NCBI GenBank assembly: GCA_900472175.1
Contig: UCHD01000001.1
Coordinates: 248,001-312,000 of the forward strand
Origin: Hyphomicrobiales bacterium
GTDB lineage: Bacteria; Pseudomonadota; Alphaproteobacteria; Rhizobiales; Rhizobiaceae
DNA length: 64,000 nucleotides
Reading direction: 5' to 3'
The notes under the pieces are model-generated. The model made no database searches and was not told the DNA's origin. It saw only the letters and a program-made list of their open reading frames with translations. Each line of letters opens with the position of its first letter. The stretch's first letter is position 1. Of this stretch, positions 1 to 7,601 are shown one piece after another. A program made the position numbers and the translations under genes.

Positions 1-598
1 GTTTGTCCGCATCGGCTCGCTGATTGCTGCAGCCTTCCTGACATTCTTCGTTGTCGCCGCTGTGCTCAGCGTATTGGCGGTGCTCATCAGTATGGCTCTG
101 GAGGCGCATCAGGTGCCGCTTTTGATCGGCGTCGGCGGCATCGTGCTCGTCAACATGCTGTTCTTCCATCTGATGGGTGCTCCGACGCCGATCGGTTCGA
201 AGATGATGGATGGCATCGATGGCCTGCGGCAGTATCTGACGCTTGCGGAAAAAGACCGGATGAACATGGCCGGCGCACCGGACATGTCGCCCCAACATTT
301 CGAAAAGCTTCTGCCCTATGCGGTGGCGCTGGGTGTCGAAAAACCCTGGTCCGAAACCTTCGACCGCTGGCTTCTTGCCGCTGCCGCCGGTGCCGCTGCC
401 TACCAGCCTGCCTGGTACACCGGCAACAATTTCGCCGCCGGCTCCTTCGGTGACCGTATGGGCGGTTTTGCAGGCTCGATGGCCAGCACCATGTCCTCAT
501 CGCTGCCCCCGCCACCCAGCTCCTCATCCTCCGGCTTTTCCTCCGGCGGCGGCTTTTCCGGCGGTGGCGGCGGCGGCGGTGGTGGAGGTGGGTGGTAG
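1..598 (+). CDS. DUF2207 membrane protein, C-terminal part (cut by window edge)
   Basis: The open frame runs in from before base 1 (frame of base 2), so the N-terminus is missing and the GTG at 62 is not a real start. What remains is a hydrophobic segment (residues about 5-50), a soluble stretch with a YAVALGVEKPW motif, and a tail of serine-rich sequence followed by a glycine-only run ending in Trp. That tail, after a YAVALG(V/L) segment, is the hallmark of DUF2207 (YciQ-like) predicted membrane proteins. The function of the family is not established. In rhizobia such a gene is often found near the glycyl-tRNA synthetase genes, which fits glyS downstream. The low-complexity tail is family-typical and not a frameshift. 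Confidence 0.8.
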   Translation, partial: FVRIGSLIAAAFLTFFVVAAVLSVLAVLISMALEAHQVPLLIGVGGIVLVNMLFFHLMGAPTPIGSKMMDGIDGLRQYLTLAEKDRMNMAGAPDMSPQHFEKLLPYAVALGVEKPWSETFDRWLLAAAAGAAAYQPAWYTGNNFAAGSFGDRMGGFAGSMASTMSSSLPPPPSSSSSGFSSGGGFSGGGGGGGGGGGW

Positions 599-606
599 TA
601 GTTTTA

Positions 607-743
607 CCTCCCCCTTGAGGGGGGGAGGTCGCGACGCAGTCGCGGGTGGGGGTGACCACGGCGCGCACCACACCCCACTGCATATGCCGCAAGTCACCCC
701 ACCCCGTCGCTTCGCGCCGACCCTCCCCCTCAAGGGGAGGGTG
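607..743. repeat. GC-rich palindromic interspersed repeat (RIME-like)
   Basis: Two arms lie in inverted orientation. The left arm (607-655) starts CCTCCCCCTTGAGGGGG and runs into a GTCGCGACGCAGTCGCGGGTGGGG-type block. The right arm (about 693-743) carries the complementary CACCCCACCCCGTCGC block and ends CCCCCTCAAGGGGAGGGTG. Each arm is itself a short hairpin. Elements of this kind are scattered between genes of rhizobial chromosomes. No open frame with coding character is present in it. Confidence 0.75.
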
Positions 744-790
744 TTGCCATCCGGCATGCTTCTCTTCAATTTAGGCGGGAGGAGAAGCGC

Positions 791-1249
791 ATGACAAAGC
801 CACCGTCAAAACTGGATCGCTTCAGAATCGCTAACAGCCGTCGCCTGCGTAATGGCGCGACGGATGCCGAAACAAAACTCTGGCGCCATCTCGAACGCAT
901 TCCGCTCGAAGGGACCCATTTCCGTCGCCAAGTTCCCATCGGACCGTATTTCGTTGATTTCGCATGCCATCAGATCGGCTTGGTCATTGAGCTCGACGGA
1001 AGCCAGCACGCATCTGATGCTGGGCTCCAGCGAGACGAAAAGAGAACTGCTTTCCTGGAGAATGAAGGTTATAGCGTCCTTCGTTTCTGGAATTCCGATG
1101 TCTTCGAGGACCTCAATGCGGTGCTCGACACGATTTTTGCCATTGTGCAGCAACGTCAAATTTTGCTAGCAGAAGCCAACCATTTTCACCCCACTCCGGC
1201 ACATCGTGCCGACCCTCTCCATCGAGGAGAGGGTGAGGAAGAAATCTGA
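791..1249 (+). CDS. DUF559 domain protein (Vsr-like endonuclease fold)
   Basis: A 152-residue protein whose residues 10-120 match DUF559, a small PD-(D/E)xK nuclease-fold family related to Vsr mismatch endonucleases. Visible motifs are an FRRQ(V) segment, VDFAC, the catalytic-type IELDGSQH (about residues 66-73), and a C-terminal VLRFWNSDV. The start is supported by GGAGGAG six bases upstream. The last 20 or so residues ([16 protein letters not shown]) are encoded by a palindromic repeat and are not part of the family, so the domain effectively ends near residue 128. The stop overlaps the glyS start by one base (TGATG). Substrate and role are unknown; family members are thought to act on DNA, but no activity can be claimed here. 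Confidence 0.85.
   Translation: MTKPPSKLDRFRIANSRRLRNGATDAETKLWRHLERIPLEGTHFRRQVPIGPYFVDFACHQIGLVIELDGSQHASDAGLQRDEKRTAFLENEGYSVLRFWNSDVFEDLNAVLDTIFAIVQQRQILLAEANHFHPTPAHRADPLHRGEGEEEI
1188..1238. repeat. Partial palindromic repeat fused to the end of the DUF559 gene
   Basis: The segment CACCCCACTCCGGCACATC followed by CCCTCTCCATCGAGGAGAGGG has the same layout as the right arm of the 607-743 repeat: a CACCCC block, a CCGACC junction, then a short C-rich/G-rich hairpin. It lies inside the DUF559 reading frame and directly before glyS. Its GAGGAGAGGG half, together with the next bases GAGGAAG, provides the purine-rich ribosome-binding region for glyS. Confidence 0.6.
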
Positions 1250-3363
1250 TGCCCGATCTTCTGCTTGAACTCCGCTCCGAGGAAATCCCGGCCCGTATGC
1301 AGCGTAAGGCTGCCGGTGACTTGAAGAAGCTTTTGACCGATGCGCTGGTCGAGGCGGGGCTGACCTATGAGGGTGCCAGGGAATACTGGACACCGCGCCG
1401 GCTGACGCTCGATATCCGTGGTTTGAACACCCGCTCCGCCGATGTGCGCGAAGACCGGAAGGGTCCGCGCACCGATGCCAATGAAAAGGCAATCGAGGGC
1501 TTTTTGCGCGGTGCCGGTCTCACTTCGATCGATCAGGCGCATGTGCATAGCGATCCGAAGAAGGGCGATTTCTACGTTGCCCATATCGTCAAGCCCGGCC
1601 GTCCGGCAGAAGAGATCATTGCCGAGGTGATGCCCGGCATCATTCGCACGTTCCCCTGGGGCAACCCGATGCGCTGGGGTGCCGCCTCGGCCAAGCCTGG
1701 TTCGTTGCGCTGGGTGCGGCCGTTGCAGACGATCGTCTGCCTGTTCGGCCCCGAGCACGAGGAAACCCATGTCGTCCCGTTCGAGGTCGATGGCATCGTT
1801 GCCTCCAACGTCACCTATGGACACCGTTTCCACGCGCCGGAAGCCATCACCGTGCGCCGCTTTGCCGATTACATCGAGAAGCTGGAAAAGGCCAAGGTCA
1901 TCCTCGATGCCGAGCGCCGCAAGCAGATCATCGCGGCCGATGCCGCCAATATCGCCTTTGCCAGTGGCCTTGAACTGGTCGAGGACGAGGCGCTGCTGGA
2001 GGAAGTCTCCGGTCTCGTCGAATGGCCGCAAGTGCTGATGGGCGCCTTCGAAGAGGACTATCTGGCGATCCCGTCGGAAATCATCCGGCTCACCATCAAG
2101 ACCAACCAGAAATGCTTCGTCACCCGCCGGTCGGGCGAGGAAACGCTGTCGAACAAGTTCATCCTCGTTGCCAATATCGAGGCAAAGGATGGCGGCAAGG
2201 AAATCGTCCACGGCAACGGCAAGGTGGTGCGCGCCCGTCTCTCCGACGCCAAGCACTTCTGGACCCGCGACCAGGGCAACCTGCCGGACCTCGAAACGCT
2301 GGAAGCGTCGGCGGCAAAATTCGATCTGGACCTGAAGAAGCCGCTCGACCAGCGCATGGCCAAGCTTGATGCCCTGAACGTCACCTTCCACGCCAAGCTC
2401 GGCTCGCAGGGCGAACGCGTCCAGCGTATCCGCATACTGGCCGCCGAACTGGCCAAGGTCACCGGTGCCGACGCAGCTCTGGTCGACCGCGCCGTCGTCT
2501 TGGCAAAGGCCGACCTGCGCACCGAAGCCGTCGGCGAGTTCCCCGAGCTCCAGGGCATCATGGGCCGTAAATACGCCGTCTTGCAGGGCGAAGACGCTTC
2601 CGTCGCTGCCGCGATTGAAGACCACTGGAAGCCGCAAGGCCCGTCCGATCGTCTTCCCGCCGATGCCGTTGGCCTGACGGTCGCGCTTGCGGACAAGCTC
2701 GACACCCTGATCGGCTTCTGGGCCATCGACGAGAAGCCGACAGGATCGAAGGATCCCTATGCGCTGCGCCGCGCAGCCTTGGGTGTCGTGCGGGTATTGC
2801 TGGAGCGCAAGGCGCGCCTGCCGCTTTCCACCGTTGTGAAGGACGGCGACCTCGTCTCCTTCTTCCACGACCGCCTGAAAGTCTACCTTCGCGATCTCGG
2901 CGCCCGCCATGACCTGATCGATGCCGTTCTGACCCCGGATGCCGACGACCTGCTGATGGTTGCCCGCCGCGTCGAAGCGCTGACCGCATTCGTGACCTCG
3001 GAAGAGGGGCTCAACCTGCTCGCCGGCGCCAAGCGCGCCACGCAGCTTCTGGCGGCGGAAGAAAAGAAGGGCACGCAGGTCGCGGCAACCGTCGATCCGG
3101 CGCTCTTGAAGCTCGATGCCGAGAAAGCGCTCTACGTCGCGGTGACGCAGGCGTCCACCGAGGCAAGCGCTGCCATCGCCGGTGAAGATTTCCGTGTCGC
3201 CATGGAGGCCCTGTCGAAGCTGCGTGGTCCGGTCGACCAGTTCTTCGCCGATGTCCTCGTGAACGACGACGACCCGGCCATCCGCGCCAATCGTCTCGCT
3301 CTGCTCGGCCTGATCCGCGCGGCGACCGGAACGGTTGCGGATTTCTCGAAGATTTCGGGCTAA
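1249..3363 (+). CDS. glyS: Glycine--tRNA ligase beta subunit
   Basis: A 704-residue protein, the usual length for the beta chain of the alpha2-beta2 bacterial glycyl-tRNA synthetase, which charges tRNA-Gly in the cytoplasm together with GlyQ. The N-terminus [15 protein letters not shown] is the classic GlyS signature. Further family stretches are the [10 protein letters not shown] segment, an HD-like region in the middle (about residues 330-520), a [17 protein letters not shown] segment near residue 500, and the C-terminal DALR-type anticodon-binding region with VMV-like [11 protein letters not shown]. The start overlaps the previous stop by one base, with GAGGAAG eight bases upstream. glyQ is not in the window and should lie further upstream. 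Confidence 0.98.
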   Translation: MPDLLLELRSEEIPARMQRKAAGDLKKLLTDALVEAGLTYEGAREYWTPRRLTLDIRGLNTRSADVREDRKGPRTDANEKAIEGFLRGAGLTSIDQAHVHSDPKKGDFYVAHIVKPGRPAEEIIAEVMPGIIRTFPWGNPMRWGAASAKPGSLRWVRPLQTIVCLFGPEHEETHVVPFEVDGIVASNVTYGHRFHAPEAITVRRFADYIEKLEKAKVILDAERRKQIIAADAANIAFASGLELVEDEALLEEVSGLVEWPQVLMGAFEEDYLAIPSEIIRLTIKTNQKCFVTRRSGEETLSNKFILVANIEAKDGGKEIVHGNGKVVRARLSDAKHFWTRDQGNLPDLETLEASAAKFDLDLKKPLDQRMAKLDALNVTFHAKLGSQGERVQRIRILAAELAKVTGADAALVDRAVVLAKADLRTEAVGEFPELQGIMGRKYAVLQGEDASVAAAIEDHWKPQGPSDRLPADAVGLTVALADKLDTLIGFWAIDEKPTGSKDPYALRRAALGVVRVLLERKARLPLSTVVKDGDLVSFFHDRLKVYLRDLGARHDLIDAVLTPDADDLLMVARRVEALTAFVTSEEGLNLLAGAKRATQLLAAEEKKGTQVAATVDPALLKLDAEKALYVAVTQASTEASAAIAGEDFRVAMEALSKLRGPVDQFFADVLVNDDDPAIRANRLALLGLIRAATGTVADFSKISG

Positions 3364-3374
3364 CCCGTCTCTTG

Positions 3375-3402
3375 CCTATGGTGACGCATATGTTACCATA
3401 GG
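3375..3402. promoter_or_regulatory. Inverted-repeat operator at the toxin-antitoxin start
   Basis: CCTATGGTGAC, a six-base spacer GCATAT, then GTTACCATAGG form an 11-base inverted repeat with one mismatch. It ends three bases before the toxin start codon, so a bound repressor would cover the ribosome-binding region and probably the promoter. Toxin-antitoxin operons are usually autorepressed by the antitoxin or its complex; that the HTH antitoxin encoded just downstream binds here is inference. Confidence 0.65.
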
Positions 3403-3405
3403 CGT

Positions 3406-3726
3406 ATGAAGATCCTCGAATATTTGGATCATGCGGGCAGGAGCCCTTTTGCCGATTGGTTCATATCGATCGAAGCACGCGCGGCTTCGAAGGTGACGAT
3501 CGCGCTGGCGCGTGTCTCCGCCGGCAATCTGTCCAACGTCAAGGGCGTCGGGCATGGCTTGTTGGAATATCGCATCGACTATGGGCCTGGCTACCGGATC
3601 TATTTCGGCCGTGATGGCGAGGAGTTCGTCATTCTTCTAGCGGGCGGTACGAAAAAGCGGCAGCAAAACGATATCGACGCGGCACAGGAACGCTGGCGCG
3701 ATTACAAGCGCCGGAAAGGAAGCTGA
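3406..3726 (+). CDS. RelE/ParE-superfamily toxin, HigB-like
   Basis: A 106-residue protein of the phage-derived Gp49-like/HigB group (addiction module killer protein). Recognisable family features are a short N-terminal strand and helix with a WF segment, NLSNVKGVGHGLLEYRID, the YGPGYRIYF core, and a basic C-terminus with LLAGGTKKRQQ. Proteins of this fold act as mRNA interferases, usually cutting ribosome-bound mRNA. It is followed one base later by the HTH antitoxin gene, toxin first as in higBA operons. No strong Shine-Dalgarno is seen; only AGG in the operator arm precedes ATG. The assignment to a toxin family is secure, the activity is inferred. Confidence 0.88.
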   Translation: MKILEYLDHAGRSPFADWFISIEARAASKVTIALARVSAGNLSNVKGVGHGLLEYRIDYGPGYRIYFGRDGEEFVILLAGGTKKRQQNDIDAAQERWRDYKRRKGS

Positions 3727-3727
3727 C

Positions 3728-4042
3728 ATGCCATTGACCCGTGACTTTAAGGCGACAATTCAGGCGCGCGCCAGCAATGATGCGGAATTTCGCGCCGCTC
3801 TGCTGTCGGATGCTGTCGAGCTTCTACTGTCGGGCGACATGGAAACCGGCAAATCGGTCCTGCGGGATTTTATCAATGCGACCGTGGGTTTCGAGCGTCT
3901 GGCCGAAAAAACTGGAACGCCTGCTAAAAGCCTGATGCGCATGTTTGGACCAAAGGGGAATCCGCGTGCGGAGAACGTATTCCACGTCATCAGCCAGCTT
4001 CAGGAAGAAACCGGCGTCCATCTTGCTGTTGCTGCGGCCTAA
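3728..4042 (+). CDS. HTH antitoxin / addiction-module antidote, HigA-like
   Basis: A 104-residue partner of the preceding toxin, starting one base after its TGA. The C-terminal half carries a Cro/C1-type helix-turn-helix: RLAEKTGTPAKSLMRMFGPKGNP, then NVFHVISQLQEETG. The N-terminal half (DFKATIQARASNDAEFRAALL) matches the family of putative addiction module antidote proteins. It should neutralise the toxin and, with it, repress the operon through the inverted repeat at 3375-3402. No further gene in the operon. Confidence 0.85.
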   Translation: MPLTRDFKATIQARASNDAEFRAALLSDAVELLLSGDMETGKSVLRDFINATVGFERLAEKTGTPAKSLMRMFGPKGNPRAENVFHVISQLQEETGVHLAVAAA

Positions 4043-4143
4043 CGCGTTTTTCCATCGCTTCCCGCTTCAGCGTGAGCGGCGATGTTTTGATCAGCAGTGA
4101 CGGCACTCTGGAAATCCACCCCTGACCGCGTTATCCCAATCCC

Positions 4144-4632
4144 ATGACCGCAAAAATCCTCGTCAGCGCCTGTCTCATGGGCCATGCCGTCCGCTATGAC
4201 GGGCAGGCCAAGCCGCTTGTGCATCCGGGGCTTGATCGCTGGCGCGAGGAGGGGCGGCTGGTGACGATCTGTCCGGAAATGTCGGCGGGCATGCCGGTGC
4301 CGCGTCTGCCGGCGGAAATTGCGGCCGGAAAGGCGGGCGGCGACGTCTTGTCCGGGGCTGCGCGCGTACTGGAAAGCCAGGGTGGCGATGTGACAGATGG
4401 GTTTCTCCTGGCCGCCGAAAATGCGCTGGCGCTGGCGCGTCAAACCGGCTGTGCCTATGCGCTGTTGATCGATGGCAGTCCGTCCTGCGGCTCCGGTTTC
4501 ATCTATGACGGCAGTTTTACCGGCCGCCGCCTGAAGGGGGAAGGCGTGACGGCTGCGCTGCTGCGGCAGAACGGTATCCAGGTGTTTTCCGACCGGCAGG
4601 TCGATGAACTGGTGGCCGCCGCCGGCGCGTGA
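4144..4632 (+). CDS. DUF523 family protein
   Basis: A 162-residue protein covering the complete DUF523 domain. Conserved cysteine motifs are visible: SACLMG near the N-terminus, TICPEM near residue 42, and the DGSPSCGSGFIYDG segment near residues 114-127. The YDG and GR residues are also family-typical. Conserved cysteines suggest metal or Fe-S binding, but no biochemical function is established. The gene stands alone, about 100 bases after the toxin-antitoxin pair, and converges with the next gene on the minus strand. Confidence 0.88.
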   Translation: MTAKILVSACLMGHAVRYDGQAKPLVHPGLDRWREEGRLVTICPEMSAGMPVPRLPAEIAAGKAGGDVLSGAARVLESQGGDVTDGFLLAAENALALARQTGCAYALLIDGSPSCGSGFIYDGSFTGRRLKGEGVTAALLRQNGIQVFSDRQVDELVAAAGA

Positions 4633-4660
4633 ACGCGATCCCGAAAATTGCCCGGCCTGC

Positions 4661-5332
4661 TCAGCCCTTATAGTCGAGGGTGAGAGTGGTGATGCCAAGG
4701 AAGGCGATCCAGGCGATGACGAAGGCCAAGACCGTCAGCGCCGCCGAGGTCCCGCTCGATTTCCCGACTTGCCCCCTGAAGAAAAAGAAGTTTGATACGA
4801 GCAGCCAGATCTGGGCGGCAATCAGTGCCACCAGATAGGCGATGTTGCCGGTATGCGGGTAGAGAATGAAGCTCAGCGATGTGACCAGCGTAAACGGCGC
4901 GCAGATATAGCATTGCTGGTTGAACGGTACTTTTAAGCTGTTGCGGGTTACCTGCCCGGGCGTGATCAGGTCATAGATCAGGGCAAAGGTGATCGGGAAG
5001 ATCGAAAAGACCGCCATGCGGAAGAACAGAAGATTGATCCAGGATTGGGTGACGTATTGTCCTGTCTGGCTGCCCTTGATCGTTGCGAGATCCGCCGGCG
5101 CAAGCGGTGCGAAAAAAGCGGCAATGACGATCGACAGGAACAGGAAGATCGACGGCTTCATGCCGCTGTCGAACGATACATCCTCGTCCCTGACGGTTTC
5201 CTGCCGCGCATATTCGAGCATGTAGCCGGGCTGGAAGATGACCCGAAACAGGGTGTAGGGATAAAAGATCAGCCACATCAGAAGCTCGAAGATGAACTTC
5301 TCGATGGATTTGGCGATGTTGAAGACGTCCAT
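4661..5332 (-). CDS. Yip1-like multi-pass membrane protein
   Basis: A 223-residue integral membrane protein. After an amphipathic N-terminus (FNIAKSIEKFIFELL) there are about five hydrophobic segments: residues 13-33, 62-82 (SIFLFLSIVIAAFF), 100-125, 145-185, and 198-218. The pattern, including a short polar N-terminal part and a Yip1-type core, resembles proteins annotated as Yip1 family or as permease in rhizobia; no solute-transport signature is visible. It converges with the DUF523 gene and has its own upstream region. Function unknown. Confidence 0.6.
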   Translation of the reverse strand: MDVFNIAKSIEKFIFELLMWLIFYPYTLFRVIFQPGYMLEYARQETVRDEDVSFDSGMKPSIFLFLSIVIAAFFAPLAPADLATIKGSQTGQYVTQSWINLLFFRMAVFSIFPITFALIYDLITPGQVTRNSLKVPFNQQCYICAPFTLVTSLSFILYPHTGNIAYLVALIAAQIWLLVSNFFFFRGQVGKSSGTSAALTVLAFVIAWIAFLGITTLTLDYKG

Positions 5333-5431
5333 ACTATCCCCGCTGGCGCACGTTGCAGGACGTGGCCCCAGTGCCAGCAGACCGGATCAAGCCGGGGAAT
5401 GTCAAGTGCGGCTGAATGAGGAATACCCCAC

Positions 5432-5467
5432 AAAAAATTGCGCCCCTGCTTCTCTCAGGGACGCAAT
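5432..5467 (-). terminator. Rho-independent terminator of the small secreted-protein gene
   Basis: Read on the minus strand, ATTGCG and CCCTG pair with CAGGG and CGCAAT around a short loop (one internal mismatch), followed by TTTTTT. It lies about 75 bases beyond the stop of the gene at 5542-6069. Confidence 0.75.
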
Positions 5468-5541
5468 CTTTCGCCTGGAGGGCGAGTACCCGGTCAGCCT
5501 TTTATGGGCGGCTGGTTAGGGCAGGGACAGGAAGTTCCGTG

Positions 5542-6069
5542 TCAATTTAGCCGAAGTTGGAAATTTTCGAGATCAACTTCTTGTGAATGGCTGTCTTCCG
5601 GCGTTACCACGGCCGGTGCGGCCATGGATGCCATGCTGAGCGCGCTAGTTTTCGCAGCCGTATCGATGATCGCCGGGGTGGCGGTTGCCTGGGCCTCGGC
5701 CGGCTGTGCGTCCGCGGTTGCAGCCCTCGCCAGATCGCCTGTGCTTTCCTCCGCGGCATGCGCCTGCTTGATGTCCAGGTCTGTCGCCTTGCTGACGAAG
5801 ACGACCGGCGAGCCGCCGAGCCAGGCTTCAGTGCGAACCAGTTTCATCTCGCCGTTGATTTCCTTCAACTCGACCCGGTCGGTCCCCGGCGCGACGTCCG
5901 GCACGATGTAGCTGGTCCTCTTCTTGACCACCAATGGAGGGCATTGGCCACAGGACAATTGCGAGATGCTGCTGTTGACATGTTCGCCGGAGATGACGTT
6001 TTCGAGCGACGACGCGCTGGCCGTGCTGGCTGCAACCAGGCTGGTGAGCGTGAAAATAAGGGCGCGCAT
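5542..6069 (-). CDS. Small secreted protein, HPE1-like domain (rhizobial)
   Basis: A 175-residue protein with a clear Sec signal peptide (RALIFTLTSLVAASTASA, cleavage near residue 19). The mature part has two cysteines in LSCGQCPP (about residues 38-44), then a compact domain with KKRTSYIVPDVAPGTDRVELKEI and TEAWLGGSPVVFVSK, followed by a low-complexity Ala/Glu/Thr-rich tail. As far as I recall, this protein type, found near purD in rhizobia, is annotated as plant virulence effector HPE1-like; I cannot check that and would not infer an effector role from it. Own terminator downstream; separated from purD by about 160 bases. Confidence 0.6.
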   Translation of the reverse strand: MRALIFTLTSLVAASTASASSLENVISGEHVNSSISQLSCGQCPPLVVKKRTSYIVPDVAPGTDRVELKEINGEMKLVRTEAWLGGSPVVFVSKATDLDIKQAHAAEESTGDLARAATADAQPAEAQATATPAIIDTAAKTSALSMASMAAPAVVTPEDSHSQEVDLENFQLRLN

Positions 6070-6233
6070 CGGCTTTCTCCTGTGAAATCGCTACAGCGCC
6101 GCGCGTCATCGATGACGCGCAAAGGTCGCTGTCGCACTTATTCAGTCAGGGAAAATATCCGTTCTCCGTTACGTTCCCGTCAGGAGAATTGGTAAAAATT
6201 GAATGACTCCCGCGATTGGAGAGCCGCGGCCGC

Positions 6234-7505
6234 TCAGGCCTTCTCGCGCTCGACCGCCTGCCAGCCGATGTCGCGGCGGCAAAAGCCGTTGTCCCACGCC
6301 ACCCGGTCAAGCGCCGCATAGGCCTTGTCTTTTGCCGCGCTGACGCTGCCGCCCATCGCTGTCACGTTGAGCACGCGGCCGCCGGTGGCGACCAGTTGGC
6401 CGTCCTTCAGCGCTGTTCCGGCATGAAACACCTTGGTTCCGGTGTCCGCCTGGGGGATCGCCGCAATGGGGGTGTTCTTCTCGTAGGCGCCCGGATATCC
6501 CTTCGAGGCCATCACCACAGTGAGCGCCGCCTCATCGCGCCATTCGGCGGTGACAGAAGCGAGCGTGCCGGTCGCGGCTGCATGGAGCAGCGGCAGGAGA
6601 TCGCTCTTCAGCCGCATCATCAGAACCTGGCATTCCGGATCGCCGAAGCGGACATTGTATTCGATCAGTTCCGGACCCTTTGCGGTGATCATCAGGCCTG
6701 CAAACAGTACGCCGGTGAAGGGGTGGCCACTATCGGCCATGCCAGCGATTGTCGGTTCGATGATCTCGCGCATGGTGCGCTCGACCATATCAGGCGTCAT
6801 CACCGGTGCCGGTGAATAGGCGCCCATGCCGCCGGTGTTCGGGCCGGTATCGCCATCGCCGACGCGCTTGTGGTCCTGCGCCGACGCCAGGGCCAGCGCG
6901 GTCTTGCCGTCGCAAAGGCAGAAGAAACTTGCTTCCTCGCCATCGAGATAGGCCTCGACGACCACCTCGGCACCGGCGGCGCCAAAAATACCGGAAAAGC
7001 AACTGTCGACAGCGTCGAGCGCCTCGTCGAGTGTCATGGCAACGGTGACGCCCTTGCCGGCTGCCAGTCCATCGGCCTTGATGACGATGGGCGCGCCCTG
7101 TTGGCGGATGTAGGTCTTGGCCGGTTCCGCCGACGTGAAGCGCTGATAGGCGCCGGTCGGGATGTTGTATTTGGCGCAGATGTCCTTGGTAAAACCCTTG
7201 GAGCCTTCCAGCTGGGCGGCTGCCGCAGACGGGCCGAAAACCGCGATGCCAGCGTCGCGCAATGTATCGGCAAGACCGGCGACCAGCGGTGCTTCCGGGC
7301 CGACAACGACGAAATCGATTGTTTCCTTGCGGCAGAAGGCCAGAACGGCGGCGTTATCCGCGGTATCGATAGCGACAAGCGTCGCCTCTTCGGCGATGCC
7401 CGGATTGCCGGGAGCGGCATAGAGGGTCGTCAGGCGCGGCGATTGTGCCAGCTTCCATGCCAGCGCATGTTCACGCCCGCCCGATCCGATCAACAGAACT
7501 TTCAT
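6234..7505 (-). CDS. purD: Phosphoribosylamine--glycine ligase (GAR synthetase)
   Basis: A 423-residue enzyme, the normal length for PurD. It catalyses the second step of purine synthesis, joining phosphoribosylamine and glycine with ATP. The N-terminus [19 protein letters not shown] is diagnostic. The ATP-grasp core is visible with [29 protein letters not shown], the acidic [12 protein letters not shown] segment, and [11 protein letters not shown] for metal binding. The C-terminal domain contains KGYPG and HAGTA. The gene is monocistronic here and faces nothing on the same strand within 90 bases upstream except the end of the c-di-GMP gene. Confidence 0.98.
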   Translation of the reverse strand: MKVLLIGSGGREHALAWKLAQSPRLTTLYAAPGNPGIAEEATLVAIDTADNAAVLAFCRKETIDFVVVGPEAPLVAGLADTLRDAGIAVFGPSAAAAQLEGSKGFTKDICAKYNIPTGAYQRFTSAEPAKTYIRQQGAPIVIKADGLAAGKGVTVAMTLDEALDAVDSCFSGIFGAAGAEVVVEAYLDGEEASFFCLCDGKTALALASAQDHKRVGDGDTGPNTGGMGAYSPAPVMTPDMVERTMREIIEPTIAGMADSGHPFTGVLFAGLMITAKGPELIEYNVRFGDPECQVLMMRLKSDLLPLLHAAATGTLASVTAEWRDEAALTVVMASKGYPGAYEKNTPIAAIPQADTGTKVFHAGTALKDGQLVATGGRVLNVTAMGGSVSAAKDKAYAALDRVAWDNGFCRRDIGWQAVEREKA

Positions 7506-7601
7506 CGCCTACTCCCGCAATCCGCAGTGTTGAGGTGCGGTTAAGGCGAGGGCGTCCCAAGGTCAAGGCGAAATTGCCGCAAGGACCGCGATACAGGCGT
7601 T

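Noticed and set aside
62..598. A complete small gene starting at GTG 62
   Set aside because: The same frame is open to base 2 with hydrophobic coding sequence, so this is the truncated C-terminus of a larger gene.
607..743. CRISPR-like repeats
   Set aside because: Only two inverted copies with no regular spacers and no cas genes in the window; these are palindromic interspersed repeats.
1186..2910. Long open frame on the minus strand opposite glyS
   Set aside because: Antisense shadow of a high-GC coding gene; no family match, no ribosome-binding site, and glyS is certain.
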